From Nitrosomonadales bacterium (GTDB lineage Bacteria > Pseudomonadota > Gammaproteobacteria > Burkholderiales > Gallionellaceae): DNA of 64,000 nt. Numbering within the stretch: position 1 is the first letter of the stretch; every line of letters begins with the position of its first letter. Where the stretch lies: the NCBI GenBank assembly GCA_016716325.1, contig JADJWO010000001.1, positions 1,426,001 to 1,490,000 on the forward strand, given 5' to 3'. The translations under genes and the position numbers were made by a program. Shown here in pieces: positions 48,364 through 57,157 of the stretch. The notes below the pieces were generated by a model, which made no database searches, was not told the DNA's origin, and was given only the letters and a program-made list of their open reading frames with translations.

Positions 48364-49007
48364 GTCCTTAATTTCCTGCTGAAAAGTTTTGAGAATTCCT
48401 GTGCGACGGCCTCAATATCCGGTGCATTCCACAACGCCGAGATTACCGCCAGCGCATCAGCGCCGGCTTCGACCAGTACCCTGCCGTTTTCCGTCGTAAT
48501 GCCGCCGATGGCAACGATGGGCAAAATCAATTCGGGGCGTGTCGTTTGCAGCAACTGCACTTCCGCCTTCACCGCACCCGGTTTGATGCCGGATGGGAAG
48601 AACGCGCCGAATGCCACGTAATCCGCGCCCTGTCGCTCTGCCTCAAGCGCCAGTGGCGCGCGATTATAACAAGACACGCCAATGATCTTATTGTCACCCA
48701 GCAATGATCGCGCCGCCGCCACACTCCCATCCTTGCTGCCCAGATGCACGCCAGCCGCATCCACTTGCAAGGCCAGCGACACATCATCGTTGATGATGAA
48801 TGTTGCCGAGAACTCGTTTGTCAGTTTGCGTAGCGCAGCTGCCTGCTCCAGGCGCAATATATCGTCGGCGCATTTGTTGCGATACTGCAACACGCGCGCT
48901 CCGCCCAATAAAGCCAGCCGTACTTTGCGCAACAACTCCGCCGTATCCGCTTCATCCGGCGTGACGGCATACAGACCGCTAATTCGGGCGTTCGGATTGC
49001 TGTTCAT
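48360..49007 (-). CDS. thiE: Thiamine-phosphate synthase
   Basis: A 215-residue TIM-barrel enzyme joining the thiazole and pyrimidine phosphates of thiamine. Recognisable segments are LQYRNK, INDDVSLAL, GVHLGSKD, YVAFGAFFPS and AIGGIT. The ATG at 49007 is used, although AAGAGG is directly adjacent; a GTG four codons earlier is an alternative. It overlaps the end of thiD by 29 bases. Confidence 0.93.
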   Translation of the reverse strand: MNSNPNARISGLYAVTPDEADTAELLRKVRLALLGGARVLQYRNKCADDILRLEQAAALRKLTNEFSATFIINDDVSLALQVDAAGVHLGSKDGSVAAARSLLGDNKIIGVSCYNRAPLALEAERQGADYVAFGAFFPSGIKPGAVKAEVQLLQTTRPELILPIVAIGGITTENGRVLVEAGADALAVISALWNAPDIEAVAQEFSKLFSRKLRT

Positions 49008-49818
49008 CCTCTTCGCCACGCGCCCAGAACAGGCGATCCGGTATAAATTGCCCCATGCCGGGACGAAAGCCTGCGCTCAAGGTCTGCCAGGTGTACTCCT
49101 GCGCCTCCCTGACGGCTTCCGCCACATCCACATCCTGCGCCAGCAAGGCTGCAATCGCCGAAGCCATGGTGCAACCCGATCCATGGTAGATCCCCGGCAG
49201 ACGTGCCCAGCTGTCGCTACGCAATACGCCGCGTTCGCCATACAGGGTGTTGATAACTTTCGGCGTCTGCTCGTGCGTGCCGGTGATCAGCACATACTCG
49301 CAACCCATCGCCAAAATTCGCTTGGCGCATTCTTCGAGGGTAGGGTCGTCGTCTTCGTCATCGTCGTTCAATGCAATACGCCGCGCCTCCATGCTGTTCG
49401 GCGTGATGATGGTCGTTTGTGGAATCAGCAATTCGCGCATCGCATCAAGCATGTCCTCGTTTGCCAATTCGTCACCGCGACCAGAAGAAAGCACCGGATC
49501 GAGCACGAGTGGAATATCCGGATAGTCCGCCAACACCTCGGCGATGGCCGCGATATTTTCCACGCTACCGAGCAACCCGATCTTGAACGCCGCCACCGGC
49601 ACGTCTTCAAGCATGGCACGCGCTTGGTCTACCACCCAGTCTGGATCGATCGGCAATACATCGTCCACCCCGCTGGTATCCTGCACGGTAATGGCCGTGA
49701 CCACCGACAACGCATGACAGCCCATGCTGGAAATGGTCAGCATATCGGCCTGCAAACCTGCGCCGCCGCTAGGATCGGTTGCAGCAAAACTCATTACCAA
49801 CGGAAAGGTATCGGACAT
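48979..49818 (-). CDS. thiD: Hydroxymethylpyrimidine/phosphomethylpyrimidine kinase
   Basis: A 279-residue ribokinase-family enzyme that phosphorylates HMP and HMP-P. The N-terminal FAATDPSGGAGLQAD, the LVLDPVLSSGRG segment and the anion-hole motif HGSGCTMASAIAA are intact. An unusually acidic run (NDDDEDDDP) replaces a surface loop near residue 155. The ATG at 49818 is used; a TTG two codons earlier is less likely. Confidence 0.94.
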   Translation of the reverse strand: MSDTFPLVMSFAATDPSGGAGLQADMLTISSMGCHALSVVTAITVQDTSGVDDVLPIDPDWVVDQARAMLEDVPVAAFKIGLLGSVENIAAIAEVLADYPDIPLVLDPVLSSGRGDELANEDMLDAMRELLIPQTTIITPNSMEARRIALNDDDEDDDPTLEECAKRILAMGCEYVLITGTHEQTPKVINTLYGERGVLRSDSWARLPGIYHGSGCTMASAIAALLAQDVDVAEAVREAQEYTWQTLSAGFRPGMGQFIPDRLFWARGEEDEQQSERPN

Positions 49819-49860
49819 GGGCAAGGTGATGGGATGAGCAATTGTATGGGGGTGGTCATT

Positions 49861-50649
49861 CTAACCTATCCGCTTACCCAGATAATTGGCGATCTGCGCA
49901 AATTCCGCGACCGCAAGGTTTTCGGCACGCAATTGCGCATCCAGACACAATGCCGCGAAATCACTTTCGTCCAGATAAGCACGCAGGGTATTGCGCAGGG
50001 TCTTGCGCCGCTGGCCGAAGGCCATCCTGACGATCTCCGCAAAAAGTTTTTCGTCGCTTACAACGATTTCGTCCGCAGGCAACGGGATCATGCGCACCAC
50101 GGCGGAATCGACCTTGGGGGCGGGGCGAAACGATTGCGGCGGTACGTCCATCAGTTTTTCCATTTGGAAACGATATTGCAGCATCACCGACAGCCGTCCG
50201 TATTCCGGGGTGGAGGGCCCGGCGACCATGCGCTGCACCACCTCGTTCTGCAACATGAAATGCATGTCGGTGACGCGCTCCGCATAACCGGCGAAATGGA
50301 ACAGCAGCGGGGAAGAAATGTTGTAGGGCAAGTTGCCGACGATGCGTAACGGGGCTGGCAATGTCGCGAAATCGAAATCGAGCGCATCGCCGGCATGCAC
50401 CGTCAATCTGGTTTCCGGATCGGCTTGAGGGTAATCGCGCTCCAGCCGCGCAATGATATCGCGATCGATCTCCACAACATGCAGATGCTTCAGGCGTTCC
50501 AGCAACGGCCTGGTCAACGCGCCCAGACCGGGACCAATCTCGACCATATTGTCATCGGGTTCCGGGCGGATAGCGAGCACAATGCCGGCGATGATGTTCT
50601 GGTCGATGAGAAAGTTCTGTCCGAAGTTCTTTTTTGCCTTGTGATTCAT
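49861..50649 (-). CDS. ksgA: 16S rRNA dimethyladenosine transferase
   Basis: A 262-residue RsmA that dimethylates two adenosines near the 3' end of 16S rRNA. The SAM site VEIGPGLGALTRPLL and the catalytic NLPYNISSPLLF are present. The pdxA-ksgA order is conserved; here an inverted repeat lies between them. Confidence 0.96.
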   Translation of the reverse strand: MNHKAKKNFGQNFLIDQNIIAGIVLAIRPEPDDNMVEIGPGLGALTRPLLERLKHLHVVEIDRDIIARLERDYPQADPETRLTVHAGDALDFDFATLPAPLRIVGNLPYNISSPLLFHFAGYAERVTDMHFMLQNEVVQRMVAGPSTPEYGRLSVMLQYRFQMEKLMDVPPQSFRPAPKVDSAVVRMIPLPADEIVVSDEKLFAEIVRMAFGQRRKTLRNTLRAYLDESDFAALCLDAQLRAENLAVAEFAQIANYLGKRIG

Positions 50650-50660
50650 TTCAAACCATC

Positions 50661-50722
50661 AGTCCACGAAGCTCACGAAAAGCACGAAACAAATCGACAC
50701 GATTGTTCGTGCATTTCATGGA
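50661..50722. repeat. Inverted repeat of the TCCACGAA family, copy 3
   Basis: AGTCCACGAAGCTCACGAAA at 50661 faces GTTCGTGCATTTCATGGAC ending at 50722. It fills the 80-base gap between pdxA and ksgA and shares its arms with the copies at 169-326 and 28066-28132. Confidence 0.65.
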
Positions 50723-50729
50723 CAACGGT

Positions 50730-51722
50730 TTATTTTGATTCATGCCGTACCATCTCTTCAGCCACTCTAATCGCTTCCAGCAAGCTGCCGCTATCGGCCT
50801 TGCCGGTCCCGGCCAGATCGAGCGCCGTACCGTGATCCACCGAAGTGCGGATGAATGGCAAGCCCAGGGTTACATTCACGCCCCGCCCGAAGCTGGCATG
50901 CTTCAATACCGGCAACCCCTGGTCGTGATACATCGCCAGCACGCAATCGCACTGCGCCAGCTTCTCCGGGATAAATAAAGTATCGGCAGGCAATGGCGTG
51001 CTCACATCCAGCCCCCCGGCGCGCAACTTGTCCAGCACCGGGATCATCACGTCGATTTCCTCGCGACCCAGATAGCCGCCCTCACCTGCATGCGGATTCA
51101 GCCCCGCCACCAGGATTCGCGGGTGGCCAATGCCGAAACGATGCATCAGATCGCCGTGAACGATGCGCAACACATCCTCCAGCCGCTGCGCCGTAATTGC
51201 GGCCGGCACTTCACTCAGCGGAAGATGGGTCGTTGCCAGCGCCACGCGCATTCCGCCCCCGACCAGCATCATTACCACCAGCGGCGTATGGCTCAAGTCG
51301 GCAAGGAACTCGGTGTGACCGGTGAACGATATCCCGGCATCGTTGATGACACCCTTGTGTACCGGAGCTGTCACGATCCCCGAGAACTCACCCGTGACAC
51401 ACCCCTGCACAGCGCGGCGCAGCATTGCCAGTACATACCCGCTATTCGCCGCATCCAACACACCAGCCTGACATGGAGCAGCAAGTGGAACATGAATCAC
51501 AGGGAGAACATTGGGCTGGCATGACCGTTCCTGGCCGGCCACAAAGTCACATACCTGTATGTCGATACCCTGCCGGGCAGCGCGTTGCCGCAACAACGCC
51601 TTGTCGGCAATGACAACGAACGGGATTTCAGGCGGAATAGCCGAAAGTCTGGCGCAAAGATCCGGGCCGATACCCGCAGGCTCCCCCGATGTAATGACGA
51701 GCGGTGCTGACTGAGTGTCCAA
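50730..51722 (-). CDS. pdxA: 4-hydroxythreonine-4-phosphate dehydrogenase
   Basis: A 330-residue NAD-dependent enzyme of pyridoxal phosphate synthesis. The N-terminal ITSGEPAGIGPDL, the SFTGHTEFLADL segment with a metal-binding His, and MYHDQGLPVLKH are conserved. The start must be TTG at 51722: the surA TGA lies in frame two codons upstream and there is no ATG or GTG before the conserved core. Confidence 0.94.
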   Translation of the reverse strand: MDTQSAPLVITSGEPAGIGPDLCARLSAIPPEIPFVVIADKALLRQRAARQGIDIQVCDFVAGQERSCQPNVLPVIHVPLAAPCQAGVLDAANSGYVLAMLRRAVQGCVTGEFSGIVTAPVHKGVINDAGISFTGHTEFLADLSHTPLVVMMLVGGGMRVALATTHLPLSEVPAAITAQRLEDVLRIVHGDLMHRFGIGHPRILVAGLNPHAGEGGYLGREEIDVMIPVLDKLRAGGLDVSTPLPADTLFIPEKLAQCDCVLAMYHDQGLPVLKHASFGRGVNVTLGLPFIRTSVDHGTALDLAGTGKADSGSLLEAIRVAEEMVRHESK

Positions 51723-51725
51723 CGG

Positions 51726-53093
51726 TCAATTGTTCTCTTCGAGATGGTATTCGACGAACGCTCGATCGCGCAATTGACGCAACCAGTCCTGATACAGTTC
51801 GTCAGACTTGAACGCACCGATGGCCATGCGTGCCTGCTGGCGTCGCTGTTGCTCGCTGACATCGGCATTGCGCCGCTCCAGCACCTGGATCAGATGCCAG
51901 CCGAACTGCGACTGCGCGACGCCGATCGCACCCGGTTGCAGCCTGTTCATCGCATCCTCGAATTCCGGCACCGTCTGGCCGGGCGAGAACCACCCCAGAT
52001 CACCGCCCTGTTGCGCGCTGCCGTCCTGTGAGAAGCGCTTGGCCTGTTCGGCAAAATCCGCACCATTCTCTATGCGTTGTTTGATCTCCATCAGCCTTTC
52101 TCCGGCTTCCTTTTCCGAAACGATCTCGCTGGTCTTGATCAGAATATGCCGCGCATGTGTCTGGACGATCACGACCGGCGCCGTACCCCCGCTACGCCTC
52201 TCGATCAATTTGATGATGTGGAAACCGATCGGGCTACGCAGCACCCGGGTCGTCTGGCCGGGTTGCATATTCTGCAACTCGTCCATAAATTGCGGCGGCA
52301 GACGATCGCCGGGCCGCCAACCAAGATCTCCACCATTGAGAGCATCCTTGGCATCTGAAAAACCGGCAGCCACTTGCGCAAAGTCAGCACCATCCTTTAA
52401 TTGACTCAAGGCCTGCTCGGCCTTGTCACGCGCCGACCGGATCTTTTCCGAACTCGCCTGTTCCGGCACCACCACCAGAATGTGCGCCAGATGGAACTCT
52501 TCCGTTTCGCCGCCCAGTTTGGCCTTGTTGGCGAGATAGTTGTCCACTTCTGTGTCACTGACAATCAGCTTGCTTTCAACCTCACGCTCGCGCAAACGCG
52601 TCGAAATGATCTCACTGCGGATCTCCTCGCGGAATCTCTTGAAATCCACGCCTTCCGCCTCGAGTTTGCTGCGGAATTCCGCCAGCGACGGGAAATTGTT
52701 CTGCTGTGCGATGCGCGTGATCGCCATATCCAGTTGCGCATCATCCACACGCACACCGCTCTCCCGTGCGAATTGCGCCTGTAGCATATCGCCGACCATG
52801 CGCTCGAGAATCTGCTTTTCGAGCACCTTGGGTTCAGGTAACGGCGTGCCCTGTTTTTGCAACTGCCTCACGGCCACCCACACTCGCTCATTCAGTTCAC
52901 GGCGGGTAATAACGTCATCGTTCACCACCGCGACCACCGAATCGATCACTGCAACCTGCTTTTGCGGATCTATCTGCGGGACAGCGGGTGTCGGCATGAC
53001 GGCCTGCGTTACTTCGACTGGCAAGCCATCCTCGGCAAAAGCCGGTTGTAGCATGAGCAAGGCACAGCACATCATCGGAAGGTTTATTCGCAT
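51726..53093 (-). CDS. surA: Periplasmic chaperone/prolyl isomerase SurA
   Basis: A 455-residue chaperone for outer-membrane proteins, LptD included. It has a signal peptide (cleavage after AFA, about residue 20), an N-terminal chaperone domain, two parvulin domains (beginning near HLAHILVVV and ARHILIKTS) and a short C-terminal helix. It lies 17 bases after lptD in the conserved lptD-surA-pdxA-ksgA order. Confidence 0.96.
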   Translation of the reverse strand: MRINLPMMCCALLMLQPAFAEDGLPVEVTQAVMPTPAVPQIDPQKQVAVIDSVVAVVNDDVITRRELNERVWVAVRQLQKQGTPLPEPKVLEKQILERMVGDMLQAQFARESGVRVDDAQLDMAITRIAQQNNFPSLAEFRSKLEAEGVDFKRFREEIRSEIISTRLREREVESKLIVSDTEVDNYLANKAKLGGETEEFHLAHILVVVPEQASSEKIRSARDKAEQALSQLKDGADFAQVAAGFSDAKDALNGGDLGWRPGDRLPPQFMDELQNMQPGQTTRVLRSPIGFHIIKLIERRSGGTAPVVIVQTHARHILIKTSEIVSEKEAGERLMEIKQRIENGADFAEQAKRFSQDGSAQQGGDLGWFSPGQTVPEFEDAMNRLQPGAIGVAQSQFGWHLIQVLERRNADVSEQQRRQQARMAIGAFKSDELYQDWLRQLRDRAFVEYHLEENN

Positions 53094-53110
53094 TCTTCTC
53101 TTTCTCTAAA

Positions 53111-55327
53111 TCAGCGCAACGCCCGCGAAGGACTCCGGGCAGGTTTTTCGTTCAGCTTGGCATAGCCCGGCACGCTCTGCTTAAGCAAATTCAAGGGATC
53201 GGAGCCCACTTTGACCAACTCGTTGAGTTCAAGCTGCACGAACAGACCGGTATTGGCCTGTTGCGTGGCCGTGGCAAACCGTTGCGCGACAAAGCGTAGC
53301 GTCCAGCAGGTTTGATTATACTCAAGCCCGGCTATCGCATCCAAAATGCGCGCGTCCTGCAACGAATAATTCCAGCGGCCAACCGCATGCCAGCGGCTGG
53401 ACAACGGCCATTGCGTGGACACGTCGATCTGGCGCAAGGTGTTGCGCTGGAAACGGTAACCCATGTTAAGCGCCTTGCCCGCCTCGGGGCGGTAGCGTGC
53501 CGCGATGTTGTAGCGTTGCGTATGCGACTGGTTCGGATCGAACTGGAATTCACTATCCAGCGACCACGCACGAGTAACCTGCCCGGAAATCCCCATCAAT
53601 ATGTCCGAGCGATTGGTGCTCACGGCAGGCGCAACCAGATTCACGCGCGGCGAACTGAAACTGAAACGTTCACCCAGCATTACCTTGAGGCGCTCGTTCC
53701 CATTCTCCAGGTCCAGCAATCGCGAAGTCATGGCCAGCGTAATGTGGTTGGCGTCACCGACACGGTCGCTCCCGAAGAAACGGTTTTCGGTGAACATCTG
53801 GGTAAAACTGAACGCGGCCTGCGCCGAATCGAAATTGGGCAGGCGCGATTGATCGGTGTACGGCACATACACGTAAAAAGCGCGTGGTTCGAGCGTATGC
53901 AGATAGTTGCTTCCGAACAGGTTCCAGTCACGTTCAAAAGCGACGCCGCTATCCACGCTCAGGATCGGCAGGGTGCGCGAGGTGTCTGGCAGGGCTGCCT
54001 TATTGCCCGTCCCCATCGCATAGTGGGTGCTATGCACGCCAATCTTCGGCGTGAGATAGAACGCCGGATCGCTCAACAACGGGTAACTGACGCTGGGGTT
54101 CAATACCAGCCGTTTGGCATTCAGCGCAGTGGGATGGCTGAAATCGACAAACTCACCGGCAAGGGTCAGATTGGCGCCGCCATAATTCTGCTGCGCCGCC
54201 ACCGTCAATTGCGGCAATCTCGCATAAGGCACACCGATCGGCGCAGCGGGATCCTGCAAGGTCTGATAGCGTTGCACGCGCATTGCCGCATTCCACCATC
54301 CTGCGTTGTAGGACAACACCCCCTCGCGCATCAGGTTGACCTGCGAAGTCGTGTTCACCGAATCGGCCAGATCCCGGAAATACGCATCGTCCGAAACGCG
54401 ATTAAGATTGACATAACCGTTCAGATTGCTTGCCAGCGCCTGGTTGTGTTTCAGCGCAATGCGGCTACGGCTGCGGTTTGTCAGTGCATCGCTGGGCAAT
54501 AAGTCCACGTGCAGCTCACCGCCATAACCAGGCTCCAGATAACGGAATTCGTTGTTGAGCAGCACGCCGCGCCTGGCCATTACGCGCGGCGCGATGGTCG
54601 CGTCACGATTGGGCGCGATATTCCAGTAATACGGCAACATCAATTCACCGCCACCCTTGTTCGTGCTGCCGAATACCGGCGACAGGAAACCGGACTTGCG
54701 CTGGTCATTGAGCGGAAAGTCCATCCACGGTGAATAAAGGATGGGTACCCCCATGAATTCGACGCGCGCATGGTGGGCCGTGCCGACATGTGTTTCGCGA
54801 TCGATCTCCAGCCAGTTCGTCTTCAGCAGCCAGTCCTGATCGTCGACCGGGCAAGTGGTGTAGGTCGCATTATCCAGCGTGTAGTGCTGCTTGTCATGGA
54901 AGTGCATCACTTCCGCGGAACCGCGCCCATCGTTCTCGACCAGATGGTAAACCGGTTTTTCCATGGTGCCGATGCCGGTGTCCAGATTGAGTTTCAGGTA
55001 CGGCCCGCTCATGGTATTGCCGTCCTGCTCCAGCACCACTGCGCCTTGCGCATCCAGATCCTGCGTATTTTGAAAATACAGCAGGCGATCCGCACGGATG
55101 GACTGCCCGCGTTTGCGCAAAACCACATTGCCCGTCGCCTCGATCTGGTCTTCCTTCTTGCCTGTCAGCTCATCCGCATCCAGGAACGCTGGCGTTTCCT
55201 GCACCGCATCGGCCATCGCCATGAAAGTCCTGTCCATGCGCAATGCGAACGCACCCGCCTCTGCGGCTGCGTCATGCGCAAAAATGCAGAGCAAAGAAAA
55301 TGCGATTGGTTTGGGACAAAACCGCAT
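53111..55327 (-). CDS. lptD: LPS-assembly outer-membrane protein LptD
   Basis: A 738-residue protein with a signal peptide, an N-terminal LptA-like domain (about 55-160, ATGNVVLRKRGQSIRAD) and a large C-terminal beta barrel that inserts LPS in the outer leaflet. The cysteine in TTCPVDDQDW and one in NQTCW are candidates for the inter-domain disulfide; E. coli has a CC pair at the latter site. The frame stays open far upstream, but that part is antisense to amgK, so the ATG at 55327 is chosen. TTGATG-17-TTATCA just upstream could be its promoter, with a very short leader. Confidence 0.93.
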   Translation of the reverse strand: MRFCPKPIAFSLLCIFAHDAAAEAGAFALRMDRTFMAMADAVQETPAFLDADELTGKKEDQIEATGNVVLRKRGQSIRADRLLYFQNTQDLDAQGAVVLEQDGNTMSGPYLKLNLDTGIGTMEKPVYHLVENDGRGSAEVMHFHDKQHYTLDNATYTTCPVDDQDWLLKTNWLEIDRETHVGTAHHARVEFMGVPILYSPWMDFPLNDQRKSGFLSPVFGSTNKGGGELMLPYYWNIAPNRDATIAPRVMARRGVLLNNEFRYLEPGYGGELHVDLLPSDALTNRSRSRIALKHNQALASNLNGYVNLNRVSDDAYFRDLADSVNTTSQVNLMREGVLSYNAGWWNAAMRVQRYQTLQDPAAPIGVPYARLPQLTVAAQQNYGGANLTLAGEFVDFSHPTALNAKRLVLNPSVSYPLLSDPAFYLTPKIGVHSTHYAMGTGNKAALPDTSRTLPILSVDSGVAFERDWNLFGSNYLHTLEPRAFYVYVPYTDQSRLPNFDSAQAAFSFTQMFTENRFFGSDRVGDANHITLAMTSRLLDLENGNERLKVMLGERFSFSSPRVNLVAPAVSTNRSDILMGISGQVTRAWSLDSEFQFDPNQSHTQRYNIAARYRPEAGKALNMGYRFQRNTLRQIDVSTQWPLSSRWHAVGRWNYSLQDARILDAIAGLEYNQTCWTLRFVAQRFATATQQANTGLFVQLELNELVKVGSDPLNLLKQSVPGYAKLNEKPARSPSRALR

Positions 55328-55390
55328 GGGAATCGTAAGGTGATAAACTTCCCCGCAGTTTACCATCAAGCCTTCCCGAGAATCTTCATT

Positions 55391-56389
55391 ATGCAACGCG
55401 AGCAACAACTTATCGCCTGGCTGCAAGGCCTGTTTCCCGGCACCTCCTTTACTCTCGCCCCCGCCTCGGCAGATGCAAGCTTCCGGCGCTATTTCCGCGT
55501 CACGTTCGCCGACGGCACCACGCGCGTGGCGATGGACGCGCCGCCGCAGCACGAGGATTGCCAGCCGTTCCTGCACATCGGCAAACTGTTCGAGGATGCC
55601 GGCGCCCATGTGCCGCATGTCTATGCCAAAGACTTGGGGCAAGGCTTCCTGTTGCTGGCCGACTTGGGCAACACCACCTACCTGCAAGCATTGGATGCCG
55701 ACAATGCCAAGCGGCTCTATGGTGCAGCGACCGATGCCCTGATCAGGATCCAGCTCACCTCGAAGAAGGGCGAACTGCCGCCCTATGACGAAGTCTTGCT
55801 GCGACGCGAACTGGATCTGTTCCCCGAGTGGTATATCAGCAAACATCTGGGCGTGACCCTGAACGAAAAACAGCGCAACGACCTCGAGCGCAGCTTCCGG
55901 CACATCCTGGCCAACAATCTGGCTCAGCCCTGCGTCTATGTGCACCGCGATTACCATTCACGCAACCTGATGTTCGTCGAGGATAGCCCCCCCGGCATCC
56001 TCGACTTCCAGGATGCGGTGTACGGTCCCATCACCTACGATCTGGCGTCGCTGTTCAAGGATGCCTATGTCAAATGGGACGAAGCGGATGTGATGGACTG
56101 GCTGATCCGCTACTGGGAGAAGGCGCGCAAAGCCGGCCTGCCGGTACGCGCCGACTTCGGCGAGTTCTATCGCGACTACGAGATGATGGGGGTGCAGCGC
56201 CACATCAAGGTACTCGGCATCTTCGCCCGCCTGTATCACCGCGACGGCAAGGACGGTTATCTGAAGGACATGCCGCTGGTCATGGAATACCTGCGCAGTG
56301 CCTGTGAGCGTTATATCGGCCTCAAGCCCTTGCATAACCTGCTGATCGAACTTTCCCTGCACACACAACAGACCGGAGCATCCGCTTGA
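55391..56389 (+). CDS. amgK: N-acetylmuramate/N-acetylglucosamine kinase AmgK
   Basis: A 332-residue aminoglycoside-phosphotransferase-fold kinase that makes MurNAc-1-phosphate for peptidoglycan recycling. The catalytic loop VHRDYHSRNLMF and the metal site ILDFQDAVYGP are present. A longer open frame upstream is antisense to lptD and is rejected; the MQREQQL start at 55391 is usual. It pairs with murU 69 bases downstream. Confidence 0.9.
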   Translation: MQREQQLIAWLQGLFPGTSFTLAPASADASFRRYFRVTFADGTTRVAMDAPPQHEDCQPFLHIGKLFEDAGAHVPHVYAKDLGQGFLLLADLGNTTYLQALDADNAKRLYGAATDALIRIQLTSKKGELPPYDEVLLRRELDLFPEWYISKHLGVTLNEKQRNDLERSFRHILANNLAQPCVYVHRDYHSRNLMFVEDSPPGILDFQDAVYGPITYDLASLFKDAYVKWDEADVMDWLIRYWEKARKAGLPVRADFGEFYRDYEMMGVQRHIKVLGIFARLYHRDGKDGYLKDMPLVMEYLRSACERYIGLKPLHNLLIELSLHTQQTGASA

Positions 56390-56399
56390 TTCTGCGCAT

Positions 56400-56447
56400 C
56401 TCCCCCACCCCAACCCTCCCCCGATGGGAGAGGGGGCAATCGTGAAA
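56400..56447. repeat. REP-like palindromic element between amgK and murU
   Basis: The element reads CTCCCCCACCCCAACCCTCC, then CCCGATGGGAGAGGGGGCAA, then TCGTGAAA. CCCTCCC pairs imperfectly with GGGAGAGGGGG around a GAT loop. The same pattern, including the CGTGAAA end, occurs inside gatB at 11955-12004. Confidence 0.75.
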
Positions 56448-56458
56448 GGCGTTGTTAG

Positions 56459-57157
56459 ATGCGCGCCATGATCCTGGCCGCTGGCCGTGGCGAACGCATG
56501 CGTCCGCTGACGGACCATACACCCAAGCCTCTGTTGCAGGCAGGCGGCAAACCACTCATCGTCTGGCATATCGAACGACTGGTCGCGGCCGGCATCACCG
56601 ACCTCGTCATCAACCACGCCCACCTCGGCACGCAGATCGAACTGGCGCTCGGCGACGGCAACCGCTACGGCGCGAGCATCCGCTATTCCAGCGAAGGCAC
56701 GGCACTGGAAACTGCGGGCGGCATCGCCTTCGCTTTGCCGCTACTGGGTGATGTGCCCTTTGCTGTCATCAACAGCGATATCTGGTGCGACTACGATTTT
56801 GCGCGGTTACCCGCGCTTGCAGCACAGATGTGCGACGGCCTGGATAATGCCCATCTGGTCCTGGTCGACAACCCGGACCACCATCCCGACGGCGATTTCG
56901 GACTGAACGGCGAGCGGGTAACGGAGACCGGACCTAAATGGACCTTCAGCGGCATCGGCCTGTACCGCCCCACGTTGTTCGCGTCCATTCCTCGCGGCGA
57001 CAAGGCGCCGCTCGCCCCCCTGTTACGTGAGCAGATCGCGCTCGGCACAGTCAGCGGCGAACATCATCGCGGAACCTGGATGGACATCGGCACGCCGCAA
57101 CGGCTGGATGAACTCGACAAGCGGCTGCGCGCGCCGCAGAATGCAACCCATGCCTGA
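56459..57157 (+). CDS. murU: N-acetylmuramate-1-phosphate uridylyltransferase MurU
   Basis: A 232-residue nucleotidyltransferase converting MurNAc-1-phosphate to UDP-MurNAc, which bypasses the early de novo Mur steps and underlies fosfomycin tolerance in pseudomonads. The signature ILAAGRGERMRPLTDHTPKP, the NSDIWCD metal site and the GTWMDIGTPQRL C-terminal motif fit. A second in-frame ATG lies three codons in. It overlaps pepP by 8 bases. Confidence 0.9.
   Translation: MRAMILAAGRGERMRPLTDHTPKPLLQAGGKPLIVWHIERLVAAGITDLVINHAHLGTQIELALGDGNRYGASIRYSSEGTALETAGGIAFALPLLGDVPFAVINSDIWCDYDFARLPALAAQMCDGLDNAHLVLVDNPDHHPDGDFGLNGERVTETGPKWTFSGIGLYRPTLFASIPRGDKAPLAPLLREQIALGTVSGEHHRGTWMDIGTPQRLDELDKRLRAPQNATHA

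Noticed and set aside
49310..49375. Acidic run in ThiD (NDDDEDDDP) as a third repeat insertion
   Set aside because: The DNA is not palindromic and the protein has normal length; it is probably ordinary loop variation.
54770..55390. N-terminal extension of the amgK frame
   Set aside because: It lies antisense to lptD; the conserved AmgK protein begins at 55391.
55328..55957. N-terminal extension of the lptD frame by 210 codons
   Set aside because: It runs antisense through amgK, has no homology to LptD and would bury the signal peptide that begins at the ATG at 55327.
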